From: Campylobacter concisus ATCC 51562
Lineage (GTDB): Bacteria > Campylobacterota > Campylobacteria > Campylobacterales > Campylobacteraceae
Length of the DNA: 64,000 nt
Assembly (NCBI RefSeq): GCF_000466745.1
Contig: NZ_ANNI01000003.1
Span: forward strand, 1 to 64,000
Direction: 5' to 3'
The notes beneath the pieces are model-generated. The model was not told where the DNA came from, did not search any database, and saw nothing but the letters and a program-made list of their open reading frames with translations. Every line of letters begins with the position of its first letter. Positions within the stretch are counted from its first letter, which is position 1. This document shows positions 1 to 8,652 of this stretch, one piece after another. The position numbers and the translations under genes were made by a program.

Positions 1-69
1 ATAGCTCAGGGGTAGAGCACAACCTTGCCAAGGTTGGGGTCGCGAGTTCGAATCTCGTTTCCCGCTCCA
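1..69 (+). tRNA. tRNA-Gly (GCC anticodon), 5' end cut off by the window
   Basis: The anticodon stem-loop reads CCTTGCCAAGG, with anticodon GCC in the loop. The T arm (GCGAGTTCGAATCTCG) and the acceptor 3' strand, ending in an encoded CCA at 67-69, are visible. The D arm with GGTAGAGC is present. About six bases of the 5' acceptor strand lie before the window. Glycine identity rests on the GCC anticodon. Confidence 0.95.
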
Positions 70-77
70 TCTTTTTT

Positions 78-941
78 ATGCTCATTTTTTTATTTTCCAC
101 AAAACTTTTTGCAAATGAAGTCAACATCTATCCGATGTATTGCGTTCTAAATGATCAAATTTCACTTAGTACTTTTGGCTTTGAAGGCGAAGACAATGAA
201 ATTTTAAACCTAGAGGGCAAAAGAGCAGCCAAGATAGATAGCAAAAAACTCTATGAAATTCTAACAGCAAATTTTAAAACATATAAAGACAAAAGTGGTG
301 GAAGCGTTGCTTTTGTAAAAAACTGCTCTATTATGGATGAGATTCAAATGCAATTTTTAAGATCAATTAGCGATGAATATCCTGGTATCAGCATAAGCGA
401 TCTTAGCATCAGTCCACAAAATAAACTTCCAGCAAATTTCAAAGAGCTCGTCCTAAAAAATATCTTTTTAGGTGATCAAAATAGTCAAAAAGGTACATTT
501 AGAGCATCATTTGAGGATGTTGATCTGAGTCTAAAAAGTATCTATTTTAAATTTAGCTTTAACGCTAAGATGCCAGCCTTTATAGCAATAAATTCAATGA
601 ATACAAACCATATTTTAAGCCTGCTTGACTATCAGCCAACGATGATTGAGTTTGGCAAATGGCCAAAAGATGCACTTTCTAGCTCAAATAGCTTGGCTCT
701 TATAACAAAAGTGCAGATAAAAAGCGGTGAAATTTTAACCAAGCGTCAGTTTAATGCTATAAGTTTAGTCAAAAAAGGTCAAATGCTAAATGCAGTTTTG
801 AGCGAGGATGGCGTTAAGATAATAGCTGAAGTAAAGGCACTTGAGGATGGAAATTTAGGTGATATGATAAAGATAAGAACAAAAGATAATAAAATTTTAC
901 AGGCCACAGTTTCAGGTAAAGACGAGGCAGTGATAAGATGA
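78..941 (+). CDS. flgA: flagellar basal body P-ring formation chaperone FlgA
   Basis: Periplasmic chaperone needed to assemble the flagellar P-ring (FlgI). The N-terminus is a short hydrophobic signal peptide, probably cleaved after LFA at residue 12. The last ~80 residues (about 207-287) look like the SAF/ChapFlgA fold of FlgA, with the pattern IKSGEILTKRQF, then VKKGQMLNAVL, then LGDMIKIRTKDNKIL. The middle ~190 residues are poorly conserved and make the protein longer than enterobacterial FlgA (~220 aa). The ATG lies only 8 nt after the tRNA-Gly, so either an upstream promoter or read-through from the tRNA drives it. Its stop overlaps the ubiX start by 4 nt (ATGA). The flgA-ubiX-coaD-tmk order is one I know from Campylobacter. 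Confidence 0.88.
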   Translation: MLIFLFSTKLFANEVNIYPMYCVLNDQISLSTFGFEGEDNEILNLEGKRAAKIDSKKLYEILTANFKTYKDKSGGSVAFVKNCSIMDEIQMQFLRSISDEYPGISISDLSISPQNKLPANFKELVLKNIFLGDQNSQKGTFRASFEDVDLSLKSIYFKFSFNAKMPAFIAINSMNTNHILSLLDYQPTMIEFGKWPKDALSSSNSLALITKVQIKSGEILTKRQFNAISLVKKGQMLNAVLSEDGVKIIAEVKALEDGNLGDMIKIRTKDNKILQATVSGKDEAVIR

Positions 942-1489
942 AAAAGATAGTATTTGCAGCCACTGGAGCAAGCGGGGCTGGACTCTTTTTAAAGCTTGTC
1001 AAGGCTGCCAAAGATAGTTGCGAGGCGCACGTCATAGTTAGTAAAAATGCCTTGAAAGTCTTGGAGGCTGAAGAAAATTTGAAGCTAAATTTAAATGATC
1101 TTGGCGTAAAAATTTATGATGATCAAGACCTTAGCGCAGGCCCAGCTTCTGGCTCATTTGGTACGGATGCGATGATCATAGCGCCCTGCTCTACTAATAC
1201 TTTGGCTAAAATCGCAAATGGCATAAGCGACACGCTCATTACAAGAACTGCAAGTGTCGCGCTAAAGGAAAGGCAAAGGCTAGTTTTGGGAGTTAGAGAG
1301 ATGCCGTTTTCCACGATCACACTCTCTCAGATGCAGCTTCTATCATCTCTTGGAGCTATCATCGCTCCGCCAGTCTTAGGCTACTACGCAGGTATAAAGA
1401 GCCTTCATGATATGGAGAATTTCATCATCGGCAAGTGGCTTGATGCCTTAAAAATCGAAAATAATCTTTACAAAAGGTGGCAAATTTGA
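938..1489 (+). CDS. ubiX: UbiX-family flavin prenyltransferase
   Basis: 183 aa, the usual family length. UbiX joins a dimethylallyl group to reduced FMN to make prenylated FMN, the cofactor of UbiD-type decarboxylases (quinone biosynthesis and others). The nucleotide-binding start GATGASGAGLFLKL-like stretch (residues ~8-20) is present, followed by SGSFGTDAMIIAPCS (71-85) and the phosphate/prenyl-binding region with LITRTASVALKERQ and RLVLGVREMP. ATG overlaps the flgA stop; the 3' end overlaps coaD by a few nucleotides, so translation is probably coupled. Confidence 0.93.
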   Translation: MKKIVFAATGASGAGLFLKLVKAAKDSCEAHVIVSKNALKVLEAEENLKLNLNDLGVKIYDDQDLSAGPASGSFGTDAMIIAPCSTNTLAKIANGISDTLITRTASVALKERQRLVLGVREMPFSTITLSQMQLLSSLGAIIAPPVLGYYAGIKSLHDMENFIIGKWLDALKIENNLYKRWQI

Positions 1490-1956
1490 AAAAATCTTGC
1501 ATCTATCCAGGTACCTTTGACCCGATCACAAACGGCCATTTAGACGTCATCATAAGGGCTACAAAAATTTTTGACAAAGTGATAGTCGCAGTTGCAAAAA
1601 GTGACAGCAAACAGCCGATGTTTGCACAAGAAAAGCGCATAGAGATGGCAAAAGAGGCAGTTTGTGAGCTAAAAAATGTAAGCGTTCTTGGCTTTGATAA
1701 CTTGCTTGTTGATTTTGCTAAATCGCACGGCATAAACACCGTCATCAGGGGCCTTCGCGCAGTTAGCGACTTTGAGTATGAGCTACAAATAGGCTATGCA
1801 AACGCTGCACTTTGGGATGAATTTGAGACAGTTTATCTTATGCCAAGCTTAAATAACGCCTTTATCTCAAGCTCCATCGTTCGCTCAGTCTTGCGCCACG
1901 ACGGCGATGTGAGCAACCTAGTGCCAGCAAAAATTCTAAAAAATTTAAAGGCGTAA
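1486..1956 (+). CDS. coaD: phosphopantetheine adenylyltransferase
   Basis: Fourth step of coenzyme A synthesis: 4'-phosphopantetheine plus ATP gives dephospho-CoA. The nucleotidyltransferase signature PGTFDPITNGH sits at the N-terminus (TxGH motif) and ISSSIVRS near residue 125 matches the second conserved motif. I choose the TTG at 1486. It gives the expected N-terminus (MKKSCIYPGTF), overlaps the ubiX stop, and has AAAGG at 1473-1477 at normal spacing. A GTG at 1477 in the same frame would add only three residues and would sit inside that ribosome-binding site. About 156 aa, normal for CoaD. Confidence 0.94.
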   Translation: MKKSCIYPGTFDPITNGHLDVIIRATKIFDKVIVAVAKSDSKQPMFAQEKRIEMAKEAVCELKNVSVLGFDNLLVDFAKSHGINTVIRGLRAVSDFEYELQIGYANAALWDEFETVYLMPSLNNAFISSSIVRSVLRHDGDVSNLVPAKILKNLKA

Positions 1957-1957
1957 A

Positions 1958-2545
1958 ATGTATGTTTTGTTTGAGGGCATTGACGGCGTTGGCAAGAGCA
2001 CGCAGATAGAAATTTTAGCTTCTAAATTTAGCGATGCCATCGTCACAAAAGAGCCAGGCGGTACGCAGCTTGGTGAAAATTTACGAGAAATTTTACTAAA
2101 CTCAAGCATAAAAATAGGCAAAAGAGCTGAAATTTTACTCTTTTTGGCTGACAGAGCTGAGCATTTTGAAAAGCTGGTCACTCCAAATTTAAGTAAGCTA
2201 ATACTTAGCGATAGAGGCTTTATCTCAGGTATCGCCTACGCTTTAGCAAATGATGAAAACTTAGATGAAAACGTGCTTTTAGAGCTTAATAAATTTGCAC
2301 TAAATGATAAATTTGCAGATAAGATTATTTTTTTTGAAGCAAGTGCTGAGCTAATAAGCTCGCGCCTAAAGAATAGAGGCACAAGCGATAAGATCGAGGC
2401 TCGTGGGCTAGAGTATCTTTTAAAAGTGCAAAGTTTGATGAAGCAAATTCTCATTAAAAATGGCTTTGAAACGCTTTTTATAGACGCATCTAAAAGCATA
2501 GAGCTAATTTCAAAAGAGATAGAAAATTTTATAAATTTTAAGTAA
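1958..2545 (+). CDS. tmk: thymidylate kinase
   Basis: Phosphorylates dTMP to dTDP. The P-loop EGIDGVGKSTQ is at residues 6-16. The DR(G/H) motif appears as LSDRGFISGIAYA around residue 84, and the LID region follows in the segment with SRLKNRGTSDKIEARG. 195 aa is normal. The start lies 1 nt after the coaD stop, so the gene is in the same transcript. Confidence 0.94.
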   Translation: MYVLFEGIDGVGKSTQIEILASKFSDAIVTKEPGGTQLGENLREILLNSSIKIGKRAEILLFLADRAEHFEKLVTPNLSKLILSDRGFISGIAYALANDENLDENVLLELNKFALNDKFADKIIFFEASAELISSRLKNRGTSDKIEARGLEYLLKVQSLMKQILIKNGFETLFIDASKSIELISKEIENFINFK

Positions 2546-2576
2546 AATCACAAAAAAAAATAAAAAGGATAATGCG

Positions 2577-3803
2577 ATGATAACGGCACTTCGTGGCATG
2601 AAAGATATGCTTCCAGCTCGCGCTAAACTTTACGCACGGATAATCAAAACCTGCGAGGAAGTCGCAAAAAACTACGGATATGAGCAAATTTTGACCCCAC
2701 ACCTCGAGGAGACAGCACTTTTTAAAAGAAGTGTCGGCGAGAGCAGTGACATTGTTGGCAAAGAGATGTATCAGTTTGAAGACAAAGGCGGCAACGACGT
2801 TTGCTTGCGTCCTGAGGGCACAGCTGGCGTGGTTAGAGCGTTTATCGAGGCAAAACTTGACAGAGCAAATGTGACGAAACGCTGCTTTTATCATGGTTCG
2901 ATGTTTCGCTATGAGCGCCCACAAAAAGGCCGTTTAAGGGAGTTTCACCAGTTTGGTTGCGAGTGCTTTGGCGAGGGCAGTGTTTACGAGGATGCGAGCA
3001 TTATCTTGATGGTGAGCAAAATTTTTAACAGACTAAACATAAAAACAACCCTAAAAATAAACTCTCTTGGCGACGAGAGCTCGATGAAGTCTTACAAAGA
3101 AAAACTTGTTAAATTTTTAGATGAAAACAGTGAAAAAATTTGCGAGGACTGCAAAAGACGCAAACTTTTAAACCCTATCCGCGTGCTTGACTGCAAAGTC
3201 GAGAGCTGCCAAGAAATTTACAAAAACGCTCCTGTCATCACTGATAGCCTAAGCGATGAGGCGCAGGCTGATTTTGTAAAATTGCAAGAAATTTTAACGG
3301 CAAATGGCGTTAAATTCGAGATAGACACTAAGCTTGTTCGTGGGTTAGACTACTACTGCAAGACGGCGTTTGAGTTTATTAGCAATGAGATCGGCTCACA
3401 AAGTGCAGTAGCAGGCGGAGGCAGATACGATAGGCTCGTAGAGTACCTTGGCGGTAGAGCAAGTTATGGCGTTGGATTTGCGATGGGCGTTGAGAGGATA
3501 ATGGAAATTTTAGGTGAAGCTGAGGATGAGCGAGCTGGAATTTATCTTTGTGCGCTTGATGCGACGAATTTAGACTTTATCTATGCGCTTGGCTCAAAAC
3601 TTCGCAAAAAATATCAGGTTGAAATTTCTTATGAAGCCAAAAAACTTCAAAAACATCTACAAAATGCCGACAATAAAAATGTAAAAATTTTCCTTTGCGT
3701 GGGCGAAAATGAGATGAAAGAGAATAAAATCTGGTATAAAAATTTAGAGACCAAAGACGAAAAAACGATAAATTTAGATGAGCTTGAAAAGGAGCTGGGA
3801 TGA
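2577..3803 (+). CDS. hisS: histidyl-tRNA synthetase
   Basis: Class II aminoacyl-tRNA synthetase that charges tRNA-His. Motif 2 is clear at residues 110-127, starting FRYERPQKGR. The histidine-binding motif LVRGLDYYCKTAFEF follows near residue 258, then GGGRYDRLV, and motif 3 GVGFAMGVERIMEIL. The C-terminal ~90 residues form the anticodon-binding domain. The 408 aa length is typical. An AAAAGGA ribosome-binding site precedes the ATG. The stop overlaps the speA start by 4 nt (ATGA). Confidence 0.96.
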   Translation: MITALRGMKDMLPARAKLYARIIKTCEEVAKNYGYEQILTPHLEETALFKRSVGESSDIVGKEMYQFEDKGGNDVCLRPEGTAGVVRAFIEAKLDRANVTKRCFYHGSMFRYERPQKGRLREFHQFGCECFGEGSVYEDASIILMVSKIFNRLNIKTTLKINSLGDESSMKSYKEKLVKFLDENSEKICEDCKRRKLLNPIRVLDCKVESCQEIYKNAPVITDSLSDEAQADFVKLQEILTANGVKFEIDTKLVRGLDYYCKTAFEFISNEIGSQSAVAGGGRYDRLVEYLGGRASYGVGFAMGVERIMEILGEAEDERAGIYLCALDATNLDFIYALGSKLRKKYQVEISYEAKKLQKHLQNADNKNVKIFLCVGENEMKENKIWYKNLETKDEKTINLDELEKELG

Positions 3804-5635
3804 ATGATTTTGGACTTAGCATTTGGGGTAACTCAAATTTTGTTATAGAAGATGGCAAAGTCTGTATAAATGCAGCCAGTAAGCCAGCAATCATCGACAT
3901 CGTAAAAGAGATAAGAGACGATGGATATAGAGGGCCGCTACTGCTTCGTTTTCCGCATCTTATCCAAAAGCAGATCGAGCAGATCCACGCAAGCTTTGCA
4001 AAAGCAAAGAAAGAATTTGCCTACAAAGGCAGCTTTAATGCCGTATTTCCACTTAAAGTGAATCAATATCCTGGCTTTGTAAAAAATTTAGTGCGTCTTG
4101 GCAAGCCCTACAACTACGGCCTTGAAGCTGGTAGTAAGGCTGAGCTACTTTTAACTATGGCTTACAATAACGAAAAAGCTCCAATAACCGTAAATGGCTT
4201 TAAAGATAAGGAGATGATAAATATAGGCTTTATCGCCGCTGAGATGGGACACAATATCACGCTAACGATTGAGGGCTTAAACGAGCTTGAAGCGATAATT
4301 GCCATCGCAAAAGAGCGCTTCAAACCAAAACCAAAGATCGGACTTAGAGTAAGACTGCACTCGACAGGATCGGGGCTCTGGGCAAAAAGTGGTGGCATAC
4401 ACTCTAAATTTGGCCTAACATCAACAGAGCTAATAGAAGCTGTAAAGATGCTAAAAAAGGCAAATTTACTTGAAAATTTCACGATGATACACTTTCACAT
4501 CGGCTCTCAAATAAGCGAGATACATCCACTCAAAAAAGCTCTCATAGAGGCTGGCAATATCTACGCTGAGCTTAGAAAAATGGGTGCCTCAAATTTAAAA
4601 GCGATAAATTTAGGTGGTGGTCTTGCGATAGAATACTCGCAGTTTAAAGAAGAAAGCAGCAGAAACTACACACTAAACGAATATGCAAACGACGTTGTTT
4701 ATATGCTCAAAACCATAAGTGAGCAAAAAAAGGAGATCGAGCCAGATATTTTTATAGAGTCAGGCCGCTACATCGCCGCTTCTCACGCGCTTTTGGTCGC
4801 CCCTGTGCTTGAGCTATTTTCTCAAGAATACACCGAAGAGAAGCTAAATTTAAAGAAAAATAATCCAAATTTAATAACCGAGCTAGTTGATCTTTACAAG
4901 TCAATCAAGCCTTCAAACGCCCTAGAATACCTACACGACGCCATCCATCACACAGAGAGCGTTTTAACACTTTTTGATCTAGGATATGTTGATCTTCAAG
5001 ATAGATCAAACGCAGAGGTGCTTTTAAGGCTCATTAGCAAAAAAGCTGTCGTGATGCTTGGCAACAAGAGCAACTCAAGCGATCTAACTAAAATTCAAAA
5101 AGAGGTTCAAGAGAGATACCTGCTAAATTTCTCTATTTTTCAAAGCTTGCCTGACTTTTGGGGTCTAAAGCAAAATTTCCCTATCATGCCACTTGACAGG
5201 CTCGATGAGCGCCCTACTTTGCCAGCTTCGATCTGGGACATCACATGCGATAGCGACGGCGAGATTAGCTATGATGACGAGAAAAACCCACTACTTTTGC
5301 ACGACGTGGACGTGGAAAAAGAAGATTATTTCTTGGGATTTTTCCTAGTTGGCGCATATCAAGAGGTGATCGGTATGAAACACAACCTCTTTACCCACCC
5401 GACAGAGGCCACGATAGAGCTAACAAGTGATGGCTACAAGATCACAAATTTACTAGAGAGCCAGTCGATCCTTGATATCATGGAGGACATGGACTATGAT
5501 ATCTACGAGATCCAAGACACTCTAAACGAGCGCTTAGTAAAATCAACTCTGATAAACGAAACACAAAAGAAGCAAATTTTGGGCGAACTTTATCTATTTT
5601 TAAATGATAATAGCTATTTAAAGACAATCAATTAA
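3800..5635 (+). CDS. speA: biosynthetic arginine decarboxylase
   Basis: PLP enzyme converting arginine to agmatine, the entry to spermidine synthesis in Campylobacter. The PLP lysine is K86 in VFPLKVNQYPG. Other fold type III signatures are HFHIGSQISE (~227-236), the phosphate-binding NLGGGLAIEY (~270) and FIESGRYIAASHA (~323). At 611 aa it is slightly shorter than E. coli SpeA (658 aa). It overlaps hisS by 4 nt. In C. jejuni I recall cysE lying between speA and the aminotransferase gene; here only 11 nt separate the two. Confidence 0.93.
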   Translation: MNDFGLSIWGNSNFVIEDGKVCINAASKPAIIDIVKEIRDDGYRGPLLLRFPHLIQKQIEQIHASFAKAKKEFAYKGSFNAVFPLKVNQYPGFVKNLVRLGKPYNYGLEAGSKAELLLTMAYNNEKAPITVNGFKDKEMINIGFIAAEMGHNITLTIEGLNELEAIIAIAKERFKPKPKIGLRVRLHSTGSGLWAKSGGIHSKFGLTSTELIEAVKMLKKANLLENFTMIHFHIGSQISEIHPLKKALIEAGNIYAELRKMGASNLKAINLGGGLAIEYSQFKEESSRNYTLNEYANDVVYMLKTISEQKKEIEPDIFIESGRYIAASHALLVAPVLELFSQEYTEEKLNLKKNNPNLITELVDLYKSIKPSNALEYLHDAIHHTESVLTLFDLGYVDLQDRSNAEVLLRLISKKAVVMLGNKSNSSDLTKIQKEVQERYLLNFSIFQSLPDFWGLKQNFPIMPLDRLDERPTLPASIWDITCDSDGEISYDDEKNPLLLHDVDVEKEDYFLGFFLVGAYQEVIGMKHNLFTHPTEATIELTSDGYKITNLLESQSILDIMEDMDYDIYEIQDTLNERLVKSTLINETQKKQILGELYLFLNDNSYLKTIN

Positions 5636-5646
5636 AAAGGAAAACA

Positions 5647-6825
5647 ATGCAACTAGCAAACAGAATGCAAACATTAAGCGAGTCTATCACAATAGCGATC
5701 AGCACAAAAGCCAAAGAGATGAAGGCTGCTGGTATCGACGTGATCTCGCTTTCAGCTGGTGAGCCTGACTTTATGACTCCAAAAAAGATAAGAGAAACTG
5801 TAAAAAACGCACTAGATAACGATAGCAAAAGCGGCAAATACACGCCAGTACCAGGCCTGCCTGAGGTCATAGAGGCCATTAGAGCAAAGCTAAAAAGAGA
5901 TAACGGACTTGACTACAAAGCAAATCAAATCGTCACAAACATCGGCGCAAAACACTCACTTTTTAATGTATTTCAAGCGCTTATCAACCCAGGTGACGAG
6001 GTCATCATCCCATCTCCATACTGGGTGAGCTACCCTGAGATCGTTAAATTTTGTGGCGGCGTGCCTGTCTTTATCGAAGCAGACGAGAGCACAAATTTCA
6101 AAGTCACAGCCGAGCAGCTAAAAAAAGCGATCACACCAAAAACAAAGGTCTTTTCGCTAAATCACCCGACAAATCCAACTGGAGCCGTATATACAAAAGA
6201 GGAGATCGCGGCATTTGGCGAGGTTTTAAAGGGCACTGACATTATCATCACAAGCGATGAAATTTATGAAAAAGTGATCTACGGCAAAGAATTTCACGCC
6301 GTAGCCTCTGTAAGCGAGGATCTTTTCAAAAGAACGGTCACGATAAACGGACTAAGCAAGTGCGGCGCGATGCCTGGCTGGAGATTTGGCTATATCGCAA
6401 GCTCGATGGACTGGCTAATTGCTGGCATCAAAAAGCTTCAAAGTCAAAGCACAAGCAACATCAGCTCGATCGTGCAAATAGGCGCTATCCCGTCGCTTCT
6501 TGGCGAAACTGACGAAGATATCGAAAACATGAGAAAAGAGTATGAAAAAAGACGCGACGTGGCAGTTGAAATGATAAATGCTATCCCTGGGCTAAGTGTC
6601 GTAAAACCTGATGGTGCGTTTTATCTATTTGTAAAATGCAAAGAGGTAGACGGCGACTCACTTAGATTTTGCAAAAAAATGCTTGAAGAGGCAAATGTAG
6701 CAACCGTGCCAGGTGTGGGCTTTGGTATGGAGGGATATTTTAGAATTTCTTTTGCGACAGACATCGAGAGCATAAAAAAAGCGATCGAGAGGATCGCAAA
6801 TTTTGTAAAAAGTTACAAAATTTAA
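5647..6825 (+). CDS. aspB: aspartate aminotransferase-type PLP enzyme (class I/II)
   Basis: Fold type I aminotransferase, most likely exchanging aspartate/glutamate with oxaloacetate/2-oxoglutarate. The PLP-binding lysine is K238 in NGLSKCGAMPGWRFGY. The cofactor Asp/Tyr segment is TSDEIYEKVIYG (203-214) and the Asn segment is LNHPTNPTGA (171-180). It matches the AspB/AspC subgroup of 390-400 aa found next to speA and hisS in Campylobacter. A ribosome-binding site AAAAGGAAAA precedes the ATG. The last base of its TAA stop is the first base of the thiS ATG, so thiamine genes appear to be co-transcribed with it. Substrate specificity within class I is inferred. Confidence 0.88.
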   Translation: MQLANRMQTLSESITIAISTKAKEMKAAGIDVISLSAGEPDFMTPKKIRETVKNALDNDSKSGKYTPVPGLPEVIEAIRAKLKRDNGLDYKANQIVTNIGAKHSLFNVFQALINPGDEVIIPSPYWVSYPEIVKFCGGVPVFIEADESTNFKVTAEQLKKAITPKTKVFSLNHPTNPTGAVYTKEEIAAFGEVLKGTDIIITSDEIYEKVIYGKEFHAVASVSEDLFKRTVTINGLSKCGAMPGWRFGYIASSMDWLIAGIKKLQSQSTSNISSIVQIGAIPSLLGETDEDIENMRKEYEKRRDVAVEMINAIPGLSVVKPDGAFYLFVKCKEVDGDSLRFCKKMLEEANVATVPGVGFGMEGYFRISFATDIESIKKAIERIANFVKSYKI

Positions 6826-7028
6826 TGATCAAATTTAGAGTAAATGGCAAAATTTTCGAGCTTGAAAATGATATAAATGTTTATGAATTTTTAGCTCAAA
6901 ATGGCTATGAGATTAAATTTATAGCCCTTGAGCGAGACGGAGAAATTTTGCCAAAAAAGCTTTGGCGTGAAAGCTTTATGAGCGAGGGCAAAACTTATGA
7001 GATCGTCACTTTAGTTGGCGGTGGATGA
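6825..7028 (+). CDS. thiS: ThiS sulfur carrier protein
   Basis: 67-aa ubiquitin-fold protein that carries sulfur as a C-terminal thiocarboxylate for thiazole formation. The C-terminus ends in LVGGG, fitting the required terminal Gly-Gly. The body has the usual ThiS pattern (VNGKIFEL at the start, IALERDGEILPKK in the middle). It overlaps aspB by 1 nt and is followed directly by thiF, thiG and thiH. Confidence 0.92.
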   Translation: MIKFRVNGKIFELENDINVYEFLAQNGYEIKFIALERDGEILPKKLWRESFMSEGKTYEIVTLVGGG

Positions 7029-7035
7029 GGAGAAA

Positions 7036-7887
7036 ATGATAGAGATTGTATTAAATGGCGCAAAATTTAAGGTGCCAGTAAAGAGCCTTGGCGAGCTAAA
7101 AGAGCTTGCGCTTGGCGATAAAGAGAGTGAAATTTATAAATTTTTAGAGAAATTTAACGCGACAAAGCCAGACATTTTTATCGTTGATGGCTTTGCTATA
7201 AAAGAAGATAGCGAGCTAAAAGATGGCTCAAACGTCGTATTTATAAGGCGTGGCGTGATGCCTGAGCGTGAAGTTTTACGCGCGATGATCGCTTCACGAA
7301 ACAGCCCTGAGCTAAATTTAGCCCTAAGCAAGGCAGTGATCGGCGTGGCTGGACTTGGTGGCCTTGGCTCAAATATCGCGCTAAGCCTAGCTAGAGTTGG
7401 CGTAAAAAAGCTAGTGCTTGCCGACTTTGACGTCGTTGAGCCAAGCAATCTAAACCGCCAGCAGTATTTCGTCCGCCACATCGGCATGAAAAAGACGCAG
7501 GCACTTAAAGAGCTGATAAATGATGTAAATCCCTTTGTCGAGGTCGAAACGCACGATATATTTTTAGATGAAAAAAACGTAGCTAGCGTCTTTGGCGAGT
7601 GCGAAATTTTATGCGAGGCCTTTGACAATGTCGCTGGAAAGGCGATGATACTAAATGAAGCAGGTGCTAGTCTAAAAGATAAAAAGATCATCGGCGCTTC
7701 TGGTATGGCAGGATACTTTAGCTCAAATCTCATAAAAACCATAAAATTTGCCAAAAATGTCTATCTTTGCGGCGATCTCACAAACGAAGCTAAGATCGGT
7801 CAAGGACTAATGGCACCACGCGTCGCAGTCTGCGCAAACCACGAGGCAAATTTGGCCATTAGGCTACTTATGGGCTTGGAGGCGTAA
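7036..7887 (+). CDS. thiF: ThiF-family adenylyltransferase with an N-terminal ThiS-like domain
   Basis: Activates the ThiS C-terminus by adenylation. Two parts are visible in the 283-aa product. Residues 1-~70 form a ubiquitin/ThiS-like domain (MIEIVLNGAKFKVPV ... DGSNVVFIRRG) without a terminal Gly-Gly. Residues ~85-283 form an E1-like Rossmann domain with GVAGLGGLGSN (103-113), DFDVVEPSNLNRQQY and the loop GMKKTQAL. The paired CxxC zinc motifs of E. coli ThiF are absent, as in the family 2 ThiF proteins. I prefer ATG 7036, preceded by AGGAG at 7028-7032. A TTG at 7015 is in frame but overlaps thiS. Confidence 0.88.
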   Translation: MIEIVLNGAKFKVPVKSLGELKELALGDKESEIYKFLEKFNATKPDIFIVDGFAIKEDSELKDGSNVVFIRRGVMPEREVLRAMIASRNSPELNLALSKAVIGVAGLGGLGSNIALSLARVGVKKLVLADFDVVEPSNLNRQQYFVRHIGMKKTQALKELINDVNPFVEVETHDIFLDEKNVASVFGECEILCEAFDNVAGKAMILNEAGASLKDKKIIGASGMAGYFSSNLIKTIKFAKNVYLCGDLTNEAKIGQGLMAPRVAVCANHEANLAIRLLMGLEA

Positions 7888-8652
7888 GTGCAAAGTGATA
7901 GTTTGATCCTTGGCGGCAAGGAGTTTCAAAGCCGCTTCATCCTTGGCTCTGGCAAGTACTCGCACGAGCTCATCGACTCAGCCATAAACGAGGCTGGAGC
8001 GCAAATTTTAACCCTTGCTCTTAGGCGCATAAACGAGAGCAAAGAGCGAAATATACTTGACTTTATCCCAAAAGGCGTGACGCTTTTGCCAAACACAAGT
8101 GGCGCTAGAAATGCCAAAGAGGCTGTTCGTATCGCCCAGCTCGCACGTGAGCTTGGGTGCGGCGAGCTTGTTAAGATAGAGATCATCACTGACTCTAAAT
8201 TTCTCTTTCCAGACAATATTGAAACCATAAAAGCGTGCGAAGCCTTGGCAAATGACGGCTTTGTGCCAATGCCATATATGTTTCCAGATCTAAATGCCGC
8301 AAGAGCGATGCTAAGCGCAGGAGCTAGCTGCATCATGCCTCTAGCTGCACCAATTGGCTCAAACCAAGGGTTAGTTTTTAAAGATATTATTGAGATTTTG
8401 ATAAACGAGCTTGACACGCAGATCATCGTAGATGCTGGCATCGGTAGGCCCTCACAAGCGTGTGAGGCCATGGAGATGGGAGCGGCTGCGATCATGGCAA
8501 ATACAGCTATCGCCTCATCTAAAAATATCCCGCTCATGGCAAGAGCCTTCAAAGAGGCGATCATCGCTGGTCGCAACGCCTATCTAGCAGGCCTTGGCGC
8601 AAAGAGTAAAAGTGCAAACGCCTCATCTCCGCTCACTGGATTTTTAGACTGA
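7888..8652 (+). CDS. thiG: thiazole synthase ThiG
   Basis: Condenses 1-deoxy-xylulose 5-phosphate, dehydroglycine and ThiS-thiocarboxylate to thiazole phosphate. The Schiff-base lysine is K96 in [18 protein letters not shown]. Phosphate-binding glycine loops appear at [20 protein letters not shown] and [11 protein letters not shown]. The length of 254 aa is typical. Translation probably starts at GTG 7888, immediately after the thiF stop. Confidence 0.95.
   Translation: MQSDSLILGGKEFQSRFILGSGKYSHELIDSAINEAGAQILTLALRRINESKERNILDFIPKGVTLLPNTSGARNAKEAVRIAQLARELGCGELVKIEIITDSKFLFPDNIETIKACEALANDGFVPMPYMFPDLNAARAMLSAGASCIMPLAAPIGSNQGLVFKDIIEILINELDTQIIVDAGIGRPSQACEAMEMGAAAIMANTAIASSKNIPLMARAFKEAIIAGRNAYLAGLGAKSKSANASSPLTGFLD

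Noticed and set aside
6780-6830. TPP riboswitch before the thiamine genes
   Set aside because: thiS overlaps the aspB stop by one base, so there is no leader that could hold one.
7134-7754. 206-codon open frame antisense to thiF
   Set aside because: Lies wholly opposite a conserved gene and has serine/proline-rich composition typical of reverse-complement shadows; no ribosome-binding site or family match.
7926-8576. 216-codon open frame antisense to thiG
   Set aside because: Same reason; thiG is unambiguous on the + strand.
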